Source: Streptomyces sp. NBC_01481 (GTDB lineage Bacteria > Actinomycetota > Actinomycetes > Streptomycetales > Streptomycetaceae). From it: 64,000 nucleotides of DNA. The position numbers and the translations under genes are program-made. Below, in pieces: positions 43,368-52,671 of the stretch. Positions within the stretch are counted from its first letter, which is position 1, and the number at the start of each line of letters is the position of its first letter. The DNA lies in NCBI RefSeq assembly GCF_026339995.1, contig NZ_JAPEPT010000009.1, forward strand, positions 1 through 64,000, in the 5' to 3' direction. Below the pieces are notes generated by a model. It saw only the letters and a program-made list of their open reading frames with translations, was not told the origin of the DNA and searched no databases.

Positions 43368-46300
43368 TCACCCGTGCCCAATTGAATGAAGGAATCCATT
43401 TAGCCTGTCCAGTATTTGAGTGGTTTCCTTATGCTTATTCAGGAGCACGTCAAGGCCGCGCTCTGTGAGTGAGTCTGGAAGGCTCCTCATTTCCGACTCA
43501 AGTACTCTTCGCACCTTGTCCAGCCCGTTCCGTGCCTGTTTTAGGTCGGAAATATGATCGAACGGAGTGCCGTCTGGCTTCCTGGCGACCACTTCGCCAT
43601 TCGCCTCCCGGCGAGCAGCATCGTAGTGGTTGTGATTGGGCTGCGAGTTGATATCGCCAACTGGGTCTCGCTTAATGTTTTCAAGTTTGTCAATCGCCTT
43701 TTGGGCTGAGTCGCTCAATCCCAACTCGCGGCAAGGCGAGAGTCCCAATGGGTCGAACCATGTATGAGGGTTGTGGACGTATGCAGCGGGGTTCGGCCCC
43801 GGAATCAAGCCCAGTGGGTCAGCGGACAGGTAACGGGCGGTCTCTGGGTCGTAGTGGCGGAAATAATTGTAGTGGAGGCCAGTTTCTGGATCGAAATACT
43901 GGCCAGGGAAGCGGAGTGGGATGTACGTCGTGCTCGTGGTTGCCCACGTCGTCGTTCCCCAGAGTGTGCTGCGCGTGTGCCAAGCAAGGGCGCCCGACTC
44001 GTCGATGAGCTCACTCGGGGTTCCAACCAGGTCGGTGACGATCGAGAAGAAGCGCTCATCGATGGCCTGCTGCGGGGCGTCCGCCGTGAGGATGCGTTCT
44101 GTCTGGGCGAGAGGACGCAGACCGTCGTAGTCCCAGGTCAGCGTAACCGTGTTTGGCAATGTCACGCCCTCGGAGGTCTGTTCGCAGAGGGTTGCGCCGT
44201 CCCAACTGAAGAAGACATGCTCCAGCACGGACTGGCCGTCATTGGCGAGGCGTTGCTTTGCGATGCGTCGGCCCAATGCGTCGTAGAGATAGCGCCAAAT
44301 CGCGCCGTCCGGGGCAATTACCGAGGCGAGTCGGTCTTCCGCGTCCCATTGGTATCGCCAGGTGTCCGGCTTGCGTGAAAGGCGGATCTTTTGGCGCAGA
44401 ACGATCCGGCCTTGCGCATCGTGTTCGTAGCGGACGTCTCCGGCGCGGGTGATGCGGGTGCCCGTGTAGGCGCGCGCACCTGTTGCCTCCTGGCTCGGAT
44501 GCGAAGCAGGCCACGATGCCTCTGTCTGGTTGCCCGCCGCATCGTACGAGTACCGCTCCGTCCAGTTCGCCGCGTGGACGGCCGTGACCCGTCCGGTCAC
44601 ATCGAGGTCGAAGCTTTTAGGCCCCGAGAGCTGGTCGTCGATGCCGACCAGGTGGCCGTCCGCCCGATAGGTGTAGGAGCGGCGCTGAAGTTCGCGTCCA
44701 TGGCCGATGACGTGCTGATCAACCAGTCGGCCCGTGGCGTCGAACGCGTGACGAAGCGTGACAGACTCGCCGATGAAGCGAGCCAACTCCCTGCCTGCAG
44801 CGTCGTGTTCGAAGGTAAGTGTGCGACCCGAAGTCGTGATCTGAGTGCGGTTGCCCGCCGCATCGTACGTCCATGAACTGATGGCCCCGCTCGGTGTCGT
44901 CCTGGCTGTTCGGCGGCCAACGGCATCGTAGTTGAACGTGAGCTTGCGACCGTTCACCGTCTCTGACTTCAGGCGTCCGAACCGGTCACGCAGCCGGACC
45001 AGTGTCGCGTCCGGACCGCTGGCCGACGCGAGTTCGTCGAAGATGTCATACTCGAAGCTTGTCACGGCGCCCTCCGCATCCTTGCGGAGTACCTGGCCGA
45101 GTTCGTTGTGTTCGAACCGTACAGTCTGGCCGAGCCCGTTCGTCTGGGAGGTCAAGCGGCTCGCTTTGTCGTACGTGTAAGTGAGCCTGCGACTGTCGAA
45201 GTCGGTCTCCGATATGAGGCGGCCAGCTGCGTCGTATTCGTAGTCCCAGGTCAGCCCCTGCGGACTCGTTACTCGGGTCAGCCGGAGACTAGAGTCGTGG
45301 CTGAACCTGTATCGCACGCCGTCGGGCCCGATGTGGCCCACCATCAGGTCGAAGTCCGCGTACTCGAAAGTGGAGATCCCGCCCACAGCATCGGTATGTG
45401 AAAGACAATTGCCTTCACCGTCATAGGCCCAGGATTGCTCACTGCCGTCCGGCTCGATGCGCCGGCTGATCTTGCCCTCCAAGGTCCACTCAATGCGGGT
45501 GATCCCGCCGAGGGGATCGGTGACGGTCACTGGTCGGCCGAAGGCGTCGCGTTCGTACCGGGTGGTCGCACCCAGCGAGTCGGTGACTTCGACTGGGAGC
45601 CCCGCCCTGTCGCGCCGCACGACACTGCTGTGGCCAAGCGCGTCCGTCACCGACGTGAGGTGTCCTGCCTCGTCGTACGAGAATTGCGTCGTAGCACCCG
45701 CAACATCGGTGACCGACGTGCAGTTGCCACGCTCGTCGTACGTCTGGCGCGTGACCGTCCCGTCTGCGCCCTGAACGCGTACCGGCAGTCCAAGCTCGTT
45801 GTAATCGGCGTTCAGCGCCCGTCCGTCCGGGCGAACCACCGTAATCAGGCGGCCCGACTCGTCGTACGTGGAACGGCTGATGTGGCCGAGCGGGTTGGTC
45901 ACCGACAGCACCCGGTTGTAGCGGTCGCGCTCGAAGCGCGTCACTGCCCCTGTCGCGTCGATCTCGGCGACGATCTGAGCCCGGTCGTTGATGAGGAAGC
46001 GCTCGGTGTGACCGAGCCCGTCAGTAACCGAGGTGATGCGGAGGCCGCTGCTAGGGTCGGTGTCGTCCCAGGTGAAGCGGGATTCGAGGTGCCCGTTGGC
46101 CCCGGACTGGGCGGTGCAGCGGTCGCGGTCGTCGTAGACGTAGTCGAAGTGGCTGCCGTTCGTGTCGGTCCAGGACGTGATGCGGCCGTGCCCGTCGTAG
46201 CCGAAGCGCAGTGGGCAGCCGGAGGAGTTGGTGACCTCGGTCAAATGGCCGTCGGCGTAGCCGTAGCGCAGGATTTCTTGGTCGGTGCCGTCGGTAGCCG

Positions 46301-48023
46301 CCGAAGCCAGGTGGAGGGCCGTGATGCGGCCATCGTCGGTGGTGAGCTTCAGGTGGTAGCCGCCGTGGTGCACGATCGCGACCGGGGCGTCGGTCTCGTC
46401 GTACTCGAAGGTGATCCAGCGGCCGTTGCGGTCGTCTACCTGGACGAGCAGGGCAAGTTCAGCGCTTCGTGTGGCGAAGTGCCAGACCTGGCCGGTGTCG
46501 GGGTCCGTGACCGTGTAGTCCCCGGCGGTGTCGCAGTCCAGGGGCCAGCGGCGGCCGTGCGTGGGCATGACCGGGACACCGGGCGCCGGGTGCGGATACG
46601 CCAGCATGCTGCCGTCCTCACAGATGAAGACCACACCCTCGGAGTCGATCTCCAGACGCTGATCCGCCGTGCTCGCCCAGGTCGGGCCGAACCAGCCGCC
46701 GGCGCGGTACGAGGATTCGAAGGTGCGCTGGAACAGCAGCGGAAGCGAGGCGGGCAGGGCGATGTCTGTCTGCGGAAGGACCATCCGGCCTGTCGCGACG
46801 TCGACCGGGTCCTTCTTGCAGGTCTTCTCGGTGCACTTTCGACCGGTGTCGTCGGGGTCCTTGTCGTGACCGTGGCGGCCCTTGCCCTTCGGGTGTTCGG
46901 CAAGGTCCTTTGCGCCGGAGCGCAGCAGCCCCTTGAGGCCCCCCGTGCCTTTGGTGCCGAGGAGTTCGGGGACGAGGCGGCCCAAGAACTCGGCCGGGTC
47001 GCCCTTCGCCGCGTCCCACGCGTTCTTCAGCGCACGGTCCGGGTTGGCCACGGTGGACGCCAGCCCGGCGAGCGTCATGTTGAGGCCCTTCCAGTACTCG
47101 GCCGGGTGGGTCAGGTTGTACGCGTCGATCGGGTTGACCGAGCGGACGAAGTTGACCACTCCCGCCGTGCCCTTGACGATTCCGCCACCGAAATGGGCCA
47201 GTTCGATGCTCTGGCCCAGGGCGTAGTCCAACCCCTCGAGCTTGAGCTTCTCGCGGCCGGTGGGTTCCTTCGGGGCGTGGGCCATCGCGGCCGTGACCGC
47301 CTTCTTGGCGATCTCCGCGGCTTCGTTGCGGTGGCTGCGCGCATCTTTGAGGATCTCCTGTGCGCGCTCCCGCTTGGCCGTGCCGGGGTCGGAGAATTCA
47401 CCGGGCTTGGGCAGCGGGTTGTCGCCATTGCGGGCGGCGTTGTACGCGTCGACCTTCTTGTTGTACGCGTCCACCGCCGTCTTGGAGGACTCGTCGCCCT
47501 CCTTGTACAGGGCGATCGCTTCCTTCGCCTTGCCCTGCGCACTGGTGATCGACTTGGAGTACGTCTCCAGCGCCTTCGCGGCATCATCAAACGCGTCCGT
47601 GGCGTGAAGCCAGTCGGTGGGCAGCGTCTGGAACTTCTTGCGGAACGCCTCGGCCGCCTCTCCCTTCCACTGGCTGGAGTCGAGCCTCTTCATCCCTGCG
47701 CCGACCAGGCCGAACGCCATCTGGAAGTCCCGCAGGTTCTTCACCGTCTCGGCGATTTTCCCGGGGTTGCCGTGGATCAGCTCATTCGCTTCCTCGGTCT
47801 GGCCGAGCTGCTGCTCACCGACTTCCGCGCCGAGGCTTGAGGCGGTCTCGTCGCCCCAGTCCTCGACGGCATCAGCCCACTCATGCGCGCCGACCTTGTC
47901 CAGGCCGTCGCCGACCTGGTCCGTTGCCCAGTCGACGCCCTCGCCGACCTTCTCCTTGGCCTTGTCGACCCCCTTGTCGACAAGATCGATGCCCTTGTCG
48001 ACCCATCCTCCCCAGTCCGGCAT
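43368..48023 (-). CDS. RHS-repeat polymorphic toxin
   Basis: A 1551-residue polymorphic toxin. The N-terminal 300 residues are helical with a WXG-like region (SSQWKGEAAEAFRKKFQTL near 110-128) suited to type VII-like export. At about 385-430 comes the DUF6531 opening (CKKDPVDVATGRMVLPQTDI). Some 900 residues of YD/RHS repeats follow (YDERGNCTSVTD, YDEAGHLTSVTD and so on). The RHS core end is RFPGQYFDPETGLHYNYFRH near 1367-1386, ending in DPLGLSPC. The last 125 residues (INSQPNHNHYDAARREANGE, TPFDHISDLKQARNG) form the toxin tip and resemble Ntox28-type domains, probably a nuclease. ATG 48023 follows GGGGGAG and overlaps the upstream stop. Confidence 0.88.
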   Translation of the reverse strand: MPDWGGWVDKGIDLVDKGVDKAKEKVGEGVDWATDQVGDGLDKVGAHEWADAVEDWGDETASSLGAEVGEQQLGQTEEANELIHGNPGKIAETVKNLRDFQMAFGLVGAGMKRLDSSQWKGEAAEAFRKKFQTLPTDWLHATDAFDDAAKALETYSKSITSAQGKAKEAIALYKEGDESSKTAVDAYNKKVDAYNAARNGDNPLPKPGEFSDPGTAKRERAQEILKDARSHRNEAAEIAKKAVTAAMAHAPKEPTGREKLKLEGLDYALGQSIELAHFGGGIVKGTAGVVNFVRSVNPIDAYNLTHPAEYWKGLNMTLAGLASTVANPDRALKNAWDAAKGDPAEFLGRLVPELLGTKGTGGLKGLLRSGAKDLAEHPKGKGRHGHDKDPDDTGRKCTEKTCKKDPVDVATGRMVLPQTDIALPASLPLLFQRTFESSYRAGGWFGPTWASTADQRLEIDSEGVVFICEDGSMLAYPHPAPGVPVMPTHGRRWPLDCDTAGDYTVTDPDTGQVWHFATRSAELALLVQVDDRNGRWITFEYDETDAPVAIVHHGGYHLKLTTDDGRITALHLASAATDGTDQEILRYGYADGHLTEVTNSSGCPLRFGYDGHGRITSWTDTNGSHFDYVYDDRDRCTAQSGANGHLESRFTWDDTDPSSGLRITSVTDGLGHTERFLINDRAQIVAEIDATGAVTRFERDRYNRVLSVTNPLGHISRSTYDESGRLITVVRPDGRALNADYNELGLPVRVQGADGTVTRQTYDERGNCTSVTDVAGATTQFSYDEAGHLTSVTDALGHSSVVRRDRAGLPVEVTDSLGATTRYERDAFGRPVTVTDPLGGITRIEWTLEGKISRRIEPDGSEQSWAYDGEGNCLSHTDAVGGISTFEYADFDLMVGHIGPDGVRYRFSHDSSLRLTRVTSPQGLTWDYEYDAAGRLISETDFDSRRLTYTYDKASRLTSQTNGLGQTVRFEHNELGQVLRKDAEGAVTSFEYDIFDELASASGPDATLVRLRDRFGRLKSETVNGRKLTFNYDAVGRRTARTTPSGAISSWTYDAAGNRTQITTSGRTLTFEHDAAGRELARFIGESVTLRHAFDATGRLVDQHVIGHGRELQRRSYTYRADGHLVGIDDQLSGPKSFDLDVTGRVTAVHAANWTERYSYDAAGNQTEASWPASHPSQEATGARAYTGTRITRAGDVRYEHDAQGRIVLRQKIRLSRKPDTWRYQWDAEDRLASVIAPDGAIWRYLYDALGRRIAKQRLANDGQSVLEHVFFSWDGATLCEQTSEGVTLPNTVTLTWDYDGLRPLAQTERILTADAPQQAIDERFFSIVTDLVGTPSELIDESGALAWHTRSTLWGTTTWATTSTTYIPLRFPGQYFDPETGLHYNYFRHYDPETARYLSADPLGLIPGPNPAAYVHNPHTWFDPLGLSPCRELGLSDSAQKAIDKLENIKRDPVGDINSQPNHNHYDAARREANGEVVARKPDGTPFDHISDLKQARNGLDKVRRVLESEMRSLPDSLTERGLDVLLNKHKETTQILDRLNGFLHSIGHG

Positions 48024-48670
48024 CAGCGGTGCTCCCCCCACCGCGGCTGTTCAGCCTGATCGATCGTCGCTTGATCCGGATCGAACGTCTCGCGCAGCTG
48101 CTCGTCCATCTTCTCGCGCACCTTCGGGTCGATGATTCCCGAGCGCTCCATCGAGTCCATCTGCGCGTCCATGACGTCGTATCCGGTGTTCTTCCAGGTC
48201 TGGTTGACCTCTTTCTGGGCGTCGGAGAAGGACTTGGCGCTCCAGTCCGCTCCGTCGAGCGGCGTCTGGGTGCTGATCTTGTCCCAGCTCATGCCCTTGA
48301 CCTCGTCCTCGCTCAAGTGCGGGTTTCCGTTGACGGAGTTCACCCCGATCTTGATCGAGTCCTTGACGTACTGCTCCTGCTCGGCGATCGCACCGGCCGA
48401 CAGACCCACACCCTGCGCAAAGCCGTTCCCTCGGTTGGTCAGCGCCCGAACGCCCCACTCCCAGCGGTCACAGAACGTCTGGAACTCCGCCGCCAGTCCG
48501 CCGTGCCCCAACTCCAGTCCCGACAGGGCCAGATCCGAGAAGCCCCGCCCGGTCGACGCCTCGCCGATCATGCCGAGCTCCTTCAACTCGGCATGAGCCA
48601 AGTTGATGCCCATCGCAATGGCGGCCAAGGCCACTGGCGGCGCCGCAAGATCAGGATCGCTTCCGGTCAT
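48023..48670 (-). CDS. WXG/ESX-like helical partner of the RHS toxin
   Basis: A 215-residue mostly helical protein with LAAEFQTFCDRWEWGVRALTN (residues 59-79, a W-x-W/G-like turn between two helices), then FAQGVGLSAGAIAEQEQYVKD, and a charged, disordered C-terminal third. The pattern fits the small ESX-type partner proteins that pair with LXG/WXG toxins for type VII-like export or folding. Its stop overlaps the toxin ATG (TGATG) and its start overlaps the SseB-like gene (ATGA), so the three are one operon. Confidence 0.7.
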   Translation of the reverse strand: MTGSDPDLAAPPVALAAIAMGINLAHAELKELGMIGEASTGRGFSDLALSGLELGHGGLAAEFQTFCDRWEWGVRALTNRGNGFAQGVGLSAGAIAEQEQYVKDSIKIGVNSVNGNPHLSEDEVKGMSWDKISTQTPLDGADWSAKSFSDAQKEVNQTWKNTGYDVMDAQMDSMERSGIIDPKVREKMDEQLRETFDPDQATIDQAEQPRWGEHR

Positions 48671-49143
48671 TCCGTCCCCCCGAGATCAACCGCCACCGCG
48701 TCCGGCACGATGCCCTGGACTGGCGGGAACAACATGCCTTCGTCGCTGCCGGCGTCGAGCGCCACGCCTGCGGGTCCCGGCAGCATCGGCACCATCACGT
48801 CCAGCAGGCGCGCGCCCAGGATCGTCTGATACGTCCACTCGCGGTCGGCGTCGCCCTGTGCCCGTGCGAACCGTGCCAGCGCCTCCTCGTCCGAGAACGC
48901 GCAGATCCACCGGACTCCGCCCTGGTCGGCCGTCCACAGGCTGCCGTACGCGTCGAACGGCACAAGTACCGCCGTGCGCCGGAATTCCCCCAGCAACACC
49001 GCAAACTCACGGCGAGCTGCGGCGAGTTGTTCGTCCGCAGAGGTCTCAGGTGCTGCCTTCGCAGGCCCCGCAGCCGCCGCCACTGGAATCGTCGTTGAGT
49101 CAGCCAGATCAGCCAGCCGCGAACGCCGCTCCGGCTCAGACAT
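48667..49143 (-). CDS. SseB-like N-terminal domain protein
   Basis: About 158 residues from ATG 49143 after GGGGGCGG; the frame stays open to 49173. The SseB N-terminal fold is visible as LAAARREFAVLLGEFRRTAVLVP, SLWTADQGGVRWICAFSDEE and a C-terminal VALDAGSDEGMLFPPVQG. In Streptomyces SseB-like genes are often first in WXG/RHS toxin operons. The role may be in export or regulation, but is unproved. It is coupled to the next gene by a 4-base overlap. Confidence 0.8.
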   Translation of the reverse strand: MSEPERRSRLADLADSTTIPVAAAAGPAKAAPETSADEQLAAARREFAVLLGEFRRTAVLVPFDAYGSLWTADQGGVRWICAFSDEEALARFARAQGDADREWTYQTILGARLLDVMVPMLPGPAGVALDAGSDEGMLFPPVQGIVPDAVAVDLGGTE

Positions 49144-49238
49144 GCCGCCCCCGTCATTGGTCACACGCGCCATGCTGACACGATCCGATTCTCACAAGCA
49201 ACGCCGTTAAGTGGTCATTTGGGAACGTATCCGCGCAC

Positions 49239-49913
49239 TCAATGAAGCTCCGGCGGCTGTACTTTCTCCACCGAGCCGCCGTCCTTCTCCCCGGCCGGGT
49301 CGTGCGCGCACGGCACCGTGCTGCCCCCCTTGAACCTCTGCGTCTTCGCTCTCCAGCTGAACGCGAGCCTTTCCTCTCCGCCGTCCTCCGCGTCCCGCTT
49401 CGCCCTCAGCCACCAATCCCCGCCGGACGCGAGCTCCCGGTACTCCGTGATGTCCCAGCCCGTCTCCCTCAGATGGTCATGCAGCCGCCGGAGGCCCGGC
49501 ACCGCCTCCCGCTCCGGCACCTGGCCCAGTTCCCAGTTGTGCGACAGCCGGTACGCGCCGGCCACCGGCTCGTCGGCCATGCCCTCCAAGCCACCCGGGT
49601 AGCAGTCAGCCGTGGAGAAGGAGTTCTCCGTGCCCACCCCCGGCTCCACCACTCCCGGCGGCACGGCACGGTCGAAGCCCAGCACCTCGTACGCCTCTTG
49701 AGACAGACGCGCCGCCCGGTCGCCCATGGCCTCGGGAGTGGCGCGGGGGTAGTCCTCCGGCGTCGCCTGCTCCACCTGGTACGTGACGAACAGGCCGGCA
49801 ATGAGAAGCACCGGCGTCACAATCGCCGCGATGAGGATCCACCAGGCCACGCCCAGCGCCCTGCGGACAACCGGCATGGCCGGGGATTCGGTGAGGTCGG
49901 ACAGTTCGTTCAT
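49239..49913 (-). CDS. Membrane-anchored hypothetical protein
   Basis: A 224-residue protein with one N-terminal membrane helix (VAWWILIAAIVTPVLLIAGLFVTY, residues 23-46) and an extracytoplasmic domain of about 175 residues holding two cysteines (TADCYPGG and STVPCAHD), possibly disulfide-linked. Trp-rich segments such as HLRETGWDITEY and GGDWWLRAKRD stand out. It is on the toxin strand but 66 bp upstream of the SseB-like gene, so it may or may not belong to that operon. Family not recognised. Confidence 0.7.
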   Translation of the reverse strand: MNELSDLTESPAMPVVRRALGVAWWILIAAIVTPVLLIAGLFVTYQVEQATPEDYPRATPEAMGDRAARLSQEAYEVLGFDRAVPPGVVEPGVGTENSFSTADCYPGGLEGMADEPVAGAYRLSHNWELGQVPEREAVPGLRRLHDHLRETGWDITEYRELASGGDWWLRAKRDAEDGGEERLAFSWRAKTQRFKGGSTVPCAHDPAGEKDGGSVEKVQPPELH

Positions 49914-50049
49914 GGGGCCTGACGCTATGCACCGGCCGAGAGCCGCGCATGCGTGCTGATCCCCACGAGCCCTGGGCGCAGGTACTCAGGGCGCAGGCCG
50001 GTTCGGTGCCCCGGGGCGGCCTGTCAGCCTGCGCTCGTATGCTCGATCC

Positions 50050-52659
50050 ATGACGGATCACCAGCACGGACGGCCCGGACGCCCCACCGAGAACGCCATG
50101 CGCCGCGCCCTCAGGCGAGCCAGGGACGGGGTGGCGCTGGACGTCGCCGAGGCTGCCGTGCTGTTGCAGGCCCGCGGGGACGACCTCGTCGATCTGTGTG
50201 CCTCTGCCGCGCGTGTGCGGGACGCCGGGCTGGAGGCCGCGGGCCGTCCCGGGGTCATCACGTACTCGAAGAGCGTGTTCATTCCGCTCACCCGGCTGTG
50301 CCGCGACAAGTGCCACTACTGCACCTTCGCGACGGTGCCGGGGAAGCTGCGCCGGGCCGGGCACGGGATGTTCATGTCGCCCGACGAGGTCCTGGACATC
50401 GCCCGGCGCGGGGCCGAACTGGGCTGCAAGGAAGCGCTGATCACCCTCGGGGACAAGCCCGAGGACCGCTGGCCCGAGGCGCGGGAGTGGCTGGAGGCCG
50501 AGGGGTACGACGACACCATCGCGTACGTACGGGCCATGGCGATCCGCATCCTGGAGGAGACCGGGCTGCTGCCGCATCTCAACCCGGGCGTCATGACCTG
50601 GACGGACTTCCAGCGGCTGAAGCCCGTGGCGCCGAGCATGGGCATGATGCTGGAGACTACGGCGACGCGGCTGTGGAGCGAGCCGGGCGGGCCTCACTAC
50701 GGGTCGCCCGACAAGGAGCCCGCCGTCCGGCTGCGGGTGCTGGAGGATGCCGGACGCAGTTCCGTGCCGTTCACGAGCGGGCTGTTGATCGGGATCGGCG
50801 AGACGTACGAGGAGCGCGCCGACTCGCTGTTCGCGCTGCGGCGCGTCGCCCGTGCGTATCACGGCATCCAGGAACTGATCATGCAGAACTTCCGCGCCAA
50901 GCCGGACACGGCGATGCGCGGGATGCCGGACGCGGAGCTGGACGAGCTGGTCGCGACCGTCGCCGTGGCCCGGCACATCATGGGGCCCTCCGCCTGTCTC
51001 CAGGCGCCGCCCAACCTGGTGGCGGGCGAGTATGCGCGGCTCATCGAGGCGGGCATCGACGACTGGGGCGGGGTCTCGCCGCTGACGCCGGACCATGTGA
51101 ACCCCGAGCGGCCCTGGCCGCAGATCGACGAACTGGCCGAGCGTTCGGCGGCGGCGGGCTTCCGGCTCGAAGAACGCCTGTGCGTCTACCCGGAGTTCGT
51201 GCAGCGCGGCGAGCCCTGGCTCGACCCGAGGCTGCTGCCGCACGTGCGCGCGCTCGCCGATCCGGAGACCGGGCTGGCGAACCCGGACGCCCCCGTCGTG
51301 GGGCACGCGTGGCAGGAGCCCGACGAAGGCTTCACCTCCACCGGGCGCACCGATCTGCACCGGACGATCGACACCGAAGGCCGGACCGCCGACCGGCGCG
51401 ACGACTTCGACGAGGTGTACGGGGACTGGGAGGCGCTGCGCGAGGCGGCCGTGCCCGGCATGGTGCCCTCCCGCATCGATGCCGACGTCAAGACGGCCCT
51501 CAAGCAGGCCGCCGACGATCCGACCCGGCTCACCGACGACGAAGCCCTCGCCCTCCTGCACGCCGACGGGCCCGCGCTGGACGCACTGACGGGCATCGCC
51601 GACGAACTCCGCAGATCCGTCGTCGGCGACGACGTCACGTACATCGTCACGCGGAACATCAACTTCACCAACGTCTGCTACACAGGCTGCCGCTTCTGCG
51701 CCTTCGCCCAGCGGCGTACCGACGCCGACGCCTACACGCTCTCTCTTGACCAGGTCGCCGACCGCGCCGAGCAGGCCTGGGAGGTCGGCGCCGTCGAGGT
51801 GTGCATGCAGGGCGGCATCCACCCCGACCTGCCGGGCACGGCGTACTTCGACATCGCCCGGGCGGTGAAGGCCAGAGTTCCCGGCATGCATGTGCATGCC
51901 TTCTCGCCGATGGAGGTCGTCAACGGCGCGACCCGCACCGGGATGTCGATCCGGGAATGGCTCACCGCCGCCAAGGAAGCCGGGCTCGACTCGATCCCCG
52001 GGACCGCCGCGGAGATCCTGGACGACGAGGTCCGCTGGATCCTCACCAAGGGCAAGCTGCCCACCGCCACCTGGATCGAGGTCGTCACCACGGCGCATGA
52101 GCTGGGCATCCGGTCCTCATCGACCATGATGTACGGGCATGTGGACCAGCCCCGGCACTGGCTCGGGCATCTGCGCACCCTCGCCCGTATCCAGCAGGCT
52201 GCGTTGGATTCTGGGCGGCAAGGCTTCACGGAGTTCGTGACGCTGCCCTTCATCCACACCAACGCGCCCGTCTACCTCGCGGGGATCGCGCGGCCGGGCC
52301 CGACCGCGCGCGACAACCGCGCCGTCACCGCCATGGCCCGGCTGCTGCTCCACCCCCACATCACCAACATCCAGACCAGCTGGGTGAAGCTCGGTGCCGA
52401 GGGCGCGGCCGAGATGCTCCGCTCCGGGGCCAACGACCTCGGCGGCACGCTGATGGAGGAGACCATCTCCCGTATGGCGGGCTCCAGTTACGGCTCGTAC
52501 CGCTCCATCAAGGACCTCGTCGCCATCGCCGAGGCGGCAGGGCGGCCGGCGAAGCCGCGTACGACGCTGTACGGCGAGGTGGCGGACGAGCGCATGCGGG
52601 CCGCGACCGCGTCCGACGGACATCTGCCCGAGCTGCTGCCGGTGCTCGACCAGGGCTGA
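50050..52659 (+). CDS. fbiC: FO synthase (bifunctional CofG/CofH)
   Basis: An 869-residue fused radical-SAM enzyme that makes FO, the deazaflavin chromophore of coenzyme F420, from tyrosine and a ribityl-diaminopyrimidine. The N-terminal CofG half has the [4Fe-4S] motif CRDKCHYC (Cys84, 88, 91). The C-terminal CofH half has CYTGCRFC (Cys543, 547, 550). Both halves continue with normal radical-SAM barrels (for example GIRSSSTMMYGHVDQ in CofH). Length is normal for actinobacteria. F420 would serve the luciferase-like oxidoreductases elsewhere in the window. A damaged copy of its 5' end lies at 40628-40807. The STAND gene follows after 12 bases. Confidence 0.95.
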   Translation: MTDHQHGRPGRPTENAMRRALRRARDGVALDVAEAAVLLQARGDDLVDLCASAARVRDAGLEAAGRPGVITYSKSVFIPLTRLCRDKCHYCTFATVPGKLRRAGHGMFMSPDEVLDIARRGAELGCKEALITLGDKPEDRWPEAREWLEAEGYDDTIAYVRAMAIRILEETGLLPHLNPGVMTWTDFQRLKPVAPSMGMMLETTATRLWSEPGGPHYGSPDKEPAVRLRVLEDAGRSSVPFTSGLLIGIGETYEERADSLFALRRVARAYHGIQELIMQNFRAKPDTAMRGMPDAELDELVATVAVARHIMGPSACLQAPPNLVAGEYARLIEAGIDDWGGVSPLTPDHVNPERPWPQIDELAERSAAAGFRLEERLCVYPEFVQRGEPWLDPRLLPHVRALADPETGLANPDAPVVGHAWQEPDEGFTSTGRTDLHRTIDTEGRTADRRDDFDEVYGDWEALREAAVPGMVPSRIDADVKTALKQAADDPTRLTDDEALALLHADGPALDALTGIADELRRSVVGDDVTYIVTRNINFTNVCYTGCRFCAFAQRRTDADAYTLSLDQVADRAEQAWEVGAVEVCMQGGIHPDLPGTAYFDIARAVKARVPGMHVHAFSPMEVVNGATRTGMSIREWLTAAKEAGLDSIPGTAAEILDDEVRWILTKGKLPTATWIEVVTTAHELGIRSSSTMMYGHVDQPRHWLGHLRTLARIQQAALDSGRQGFTEFVTLPFIHTNAPVYLAGIARPGPTARDNRAVTAMARLLLHPHITNIQTSWVKLGAEGAAEMLRSGANDLGGTLMEETISRMAGSSYGSYRSIKDLVAIAEAAGRPAKPRTTLYGEVADERMRAATASDGHLPELLPVLDQG

Positions 52660-52671
52660 GAGACTGGGCCC

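Noticed and set aside
45435..47840. 801-codon plus-strand open frame
   Set aside because: Antisense to the RHS toxin gene, whose repeats make a long periodic shadow frame.
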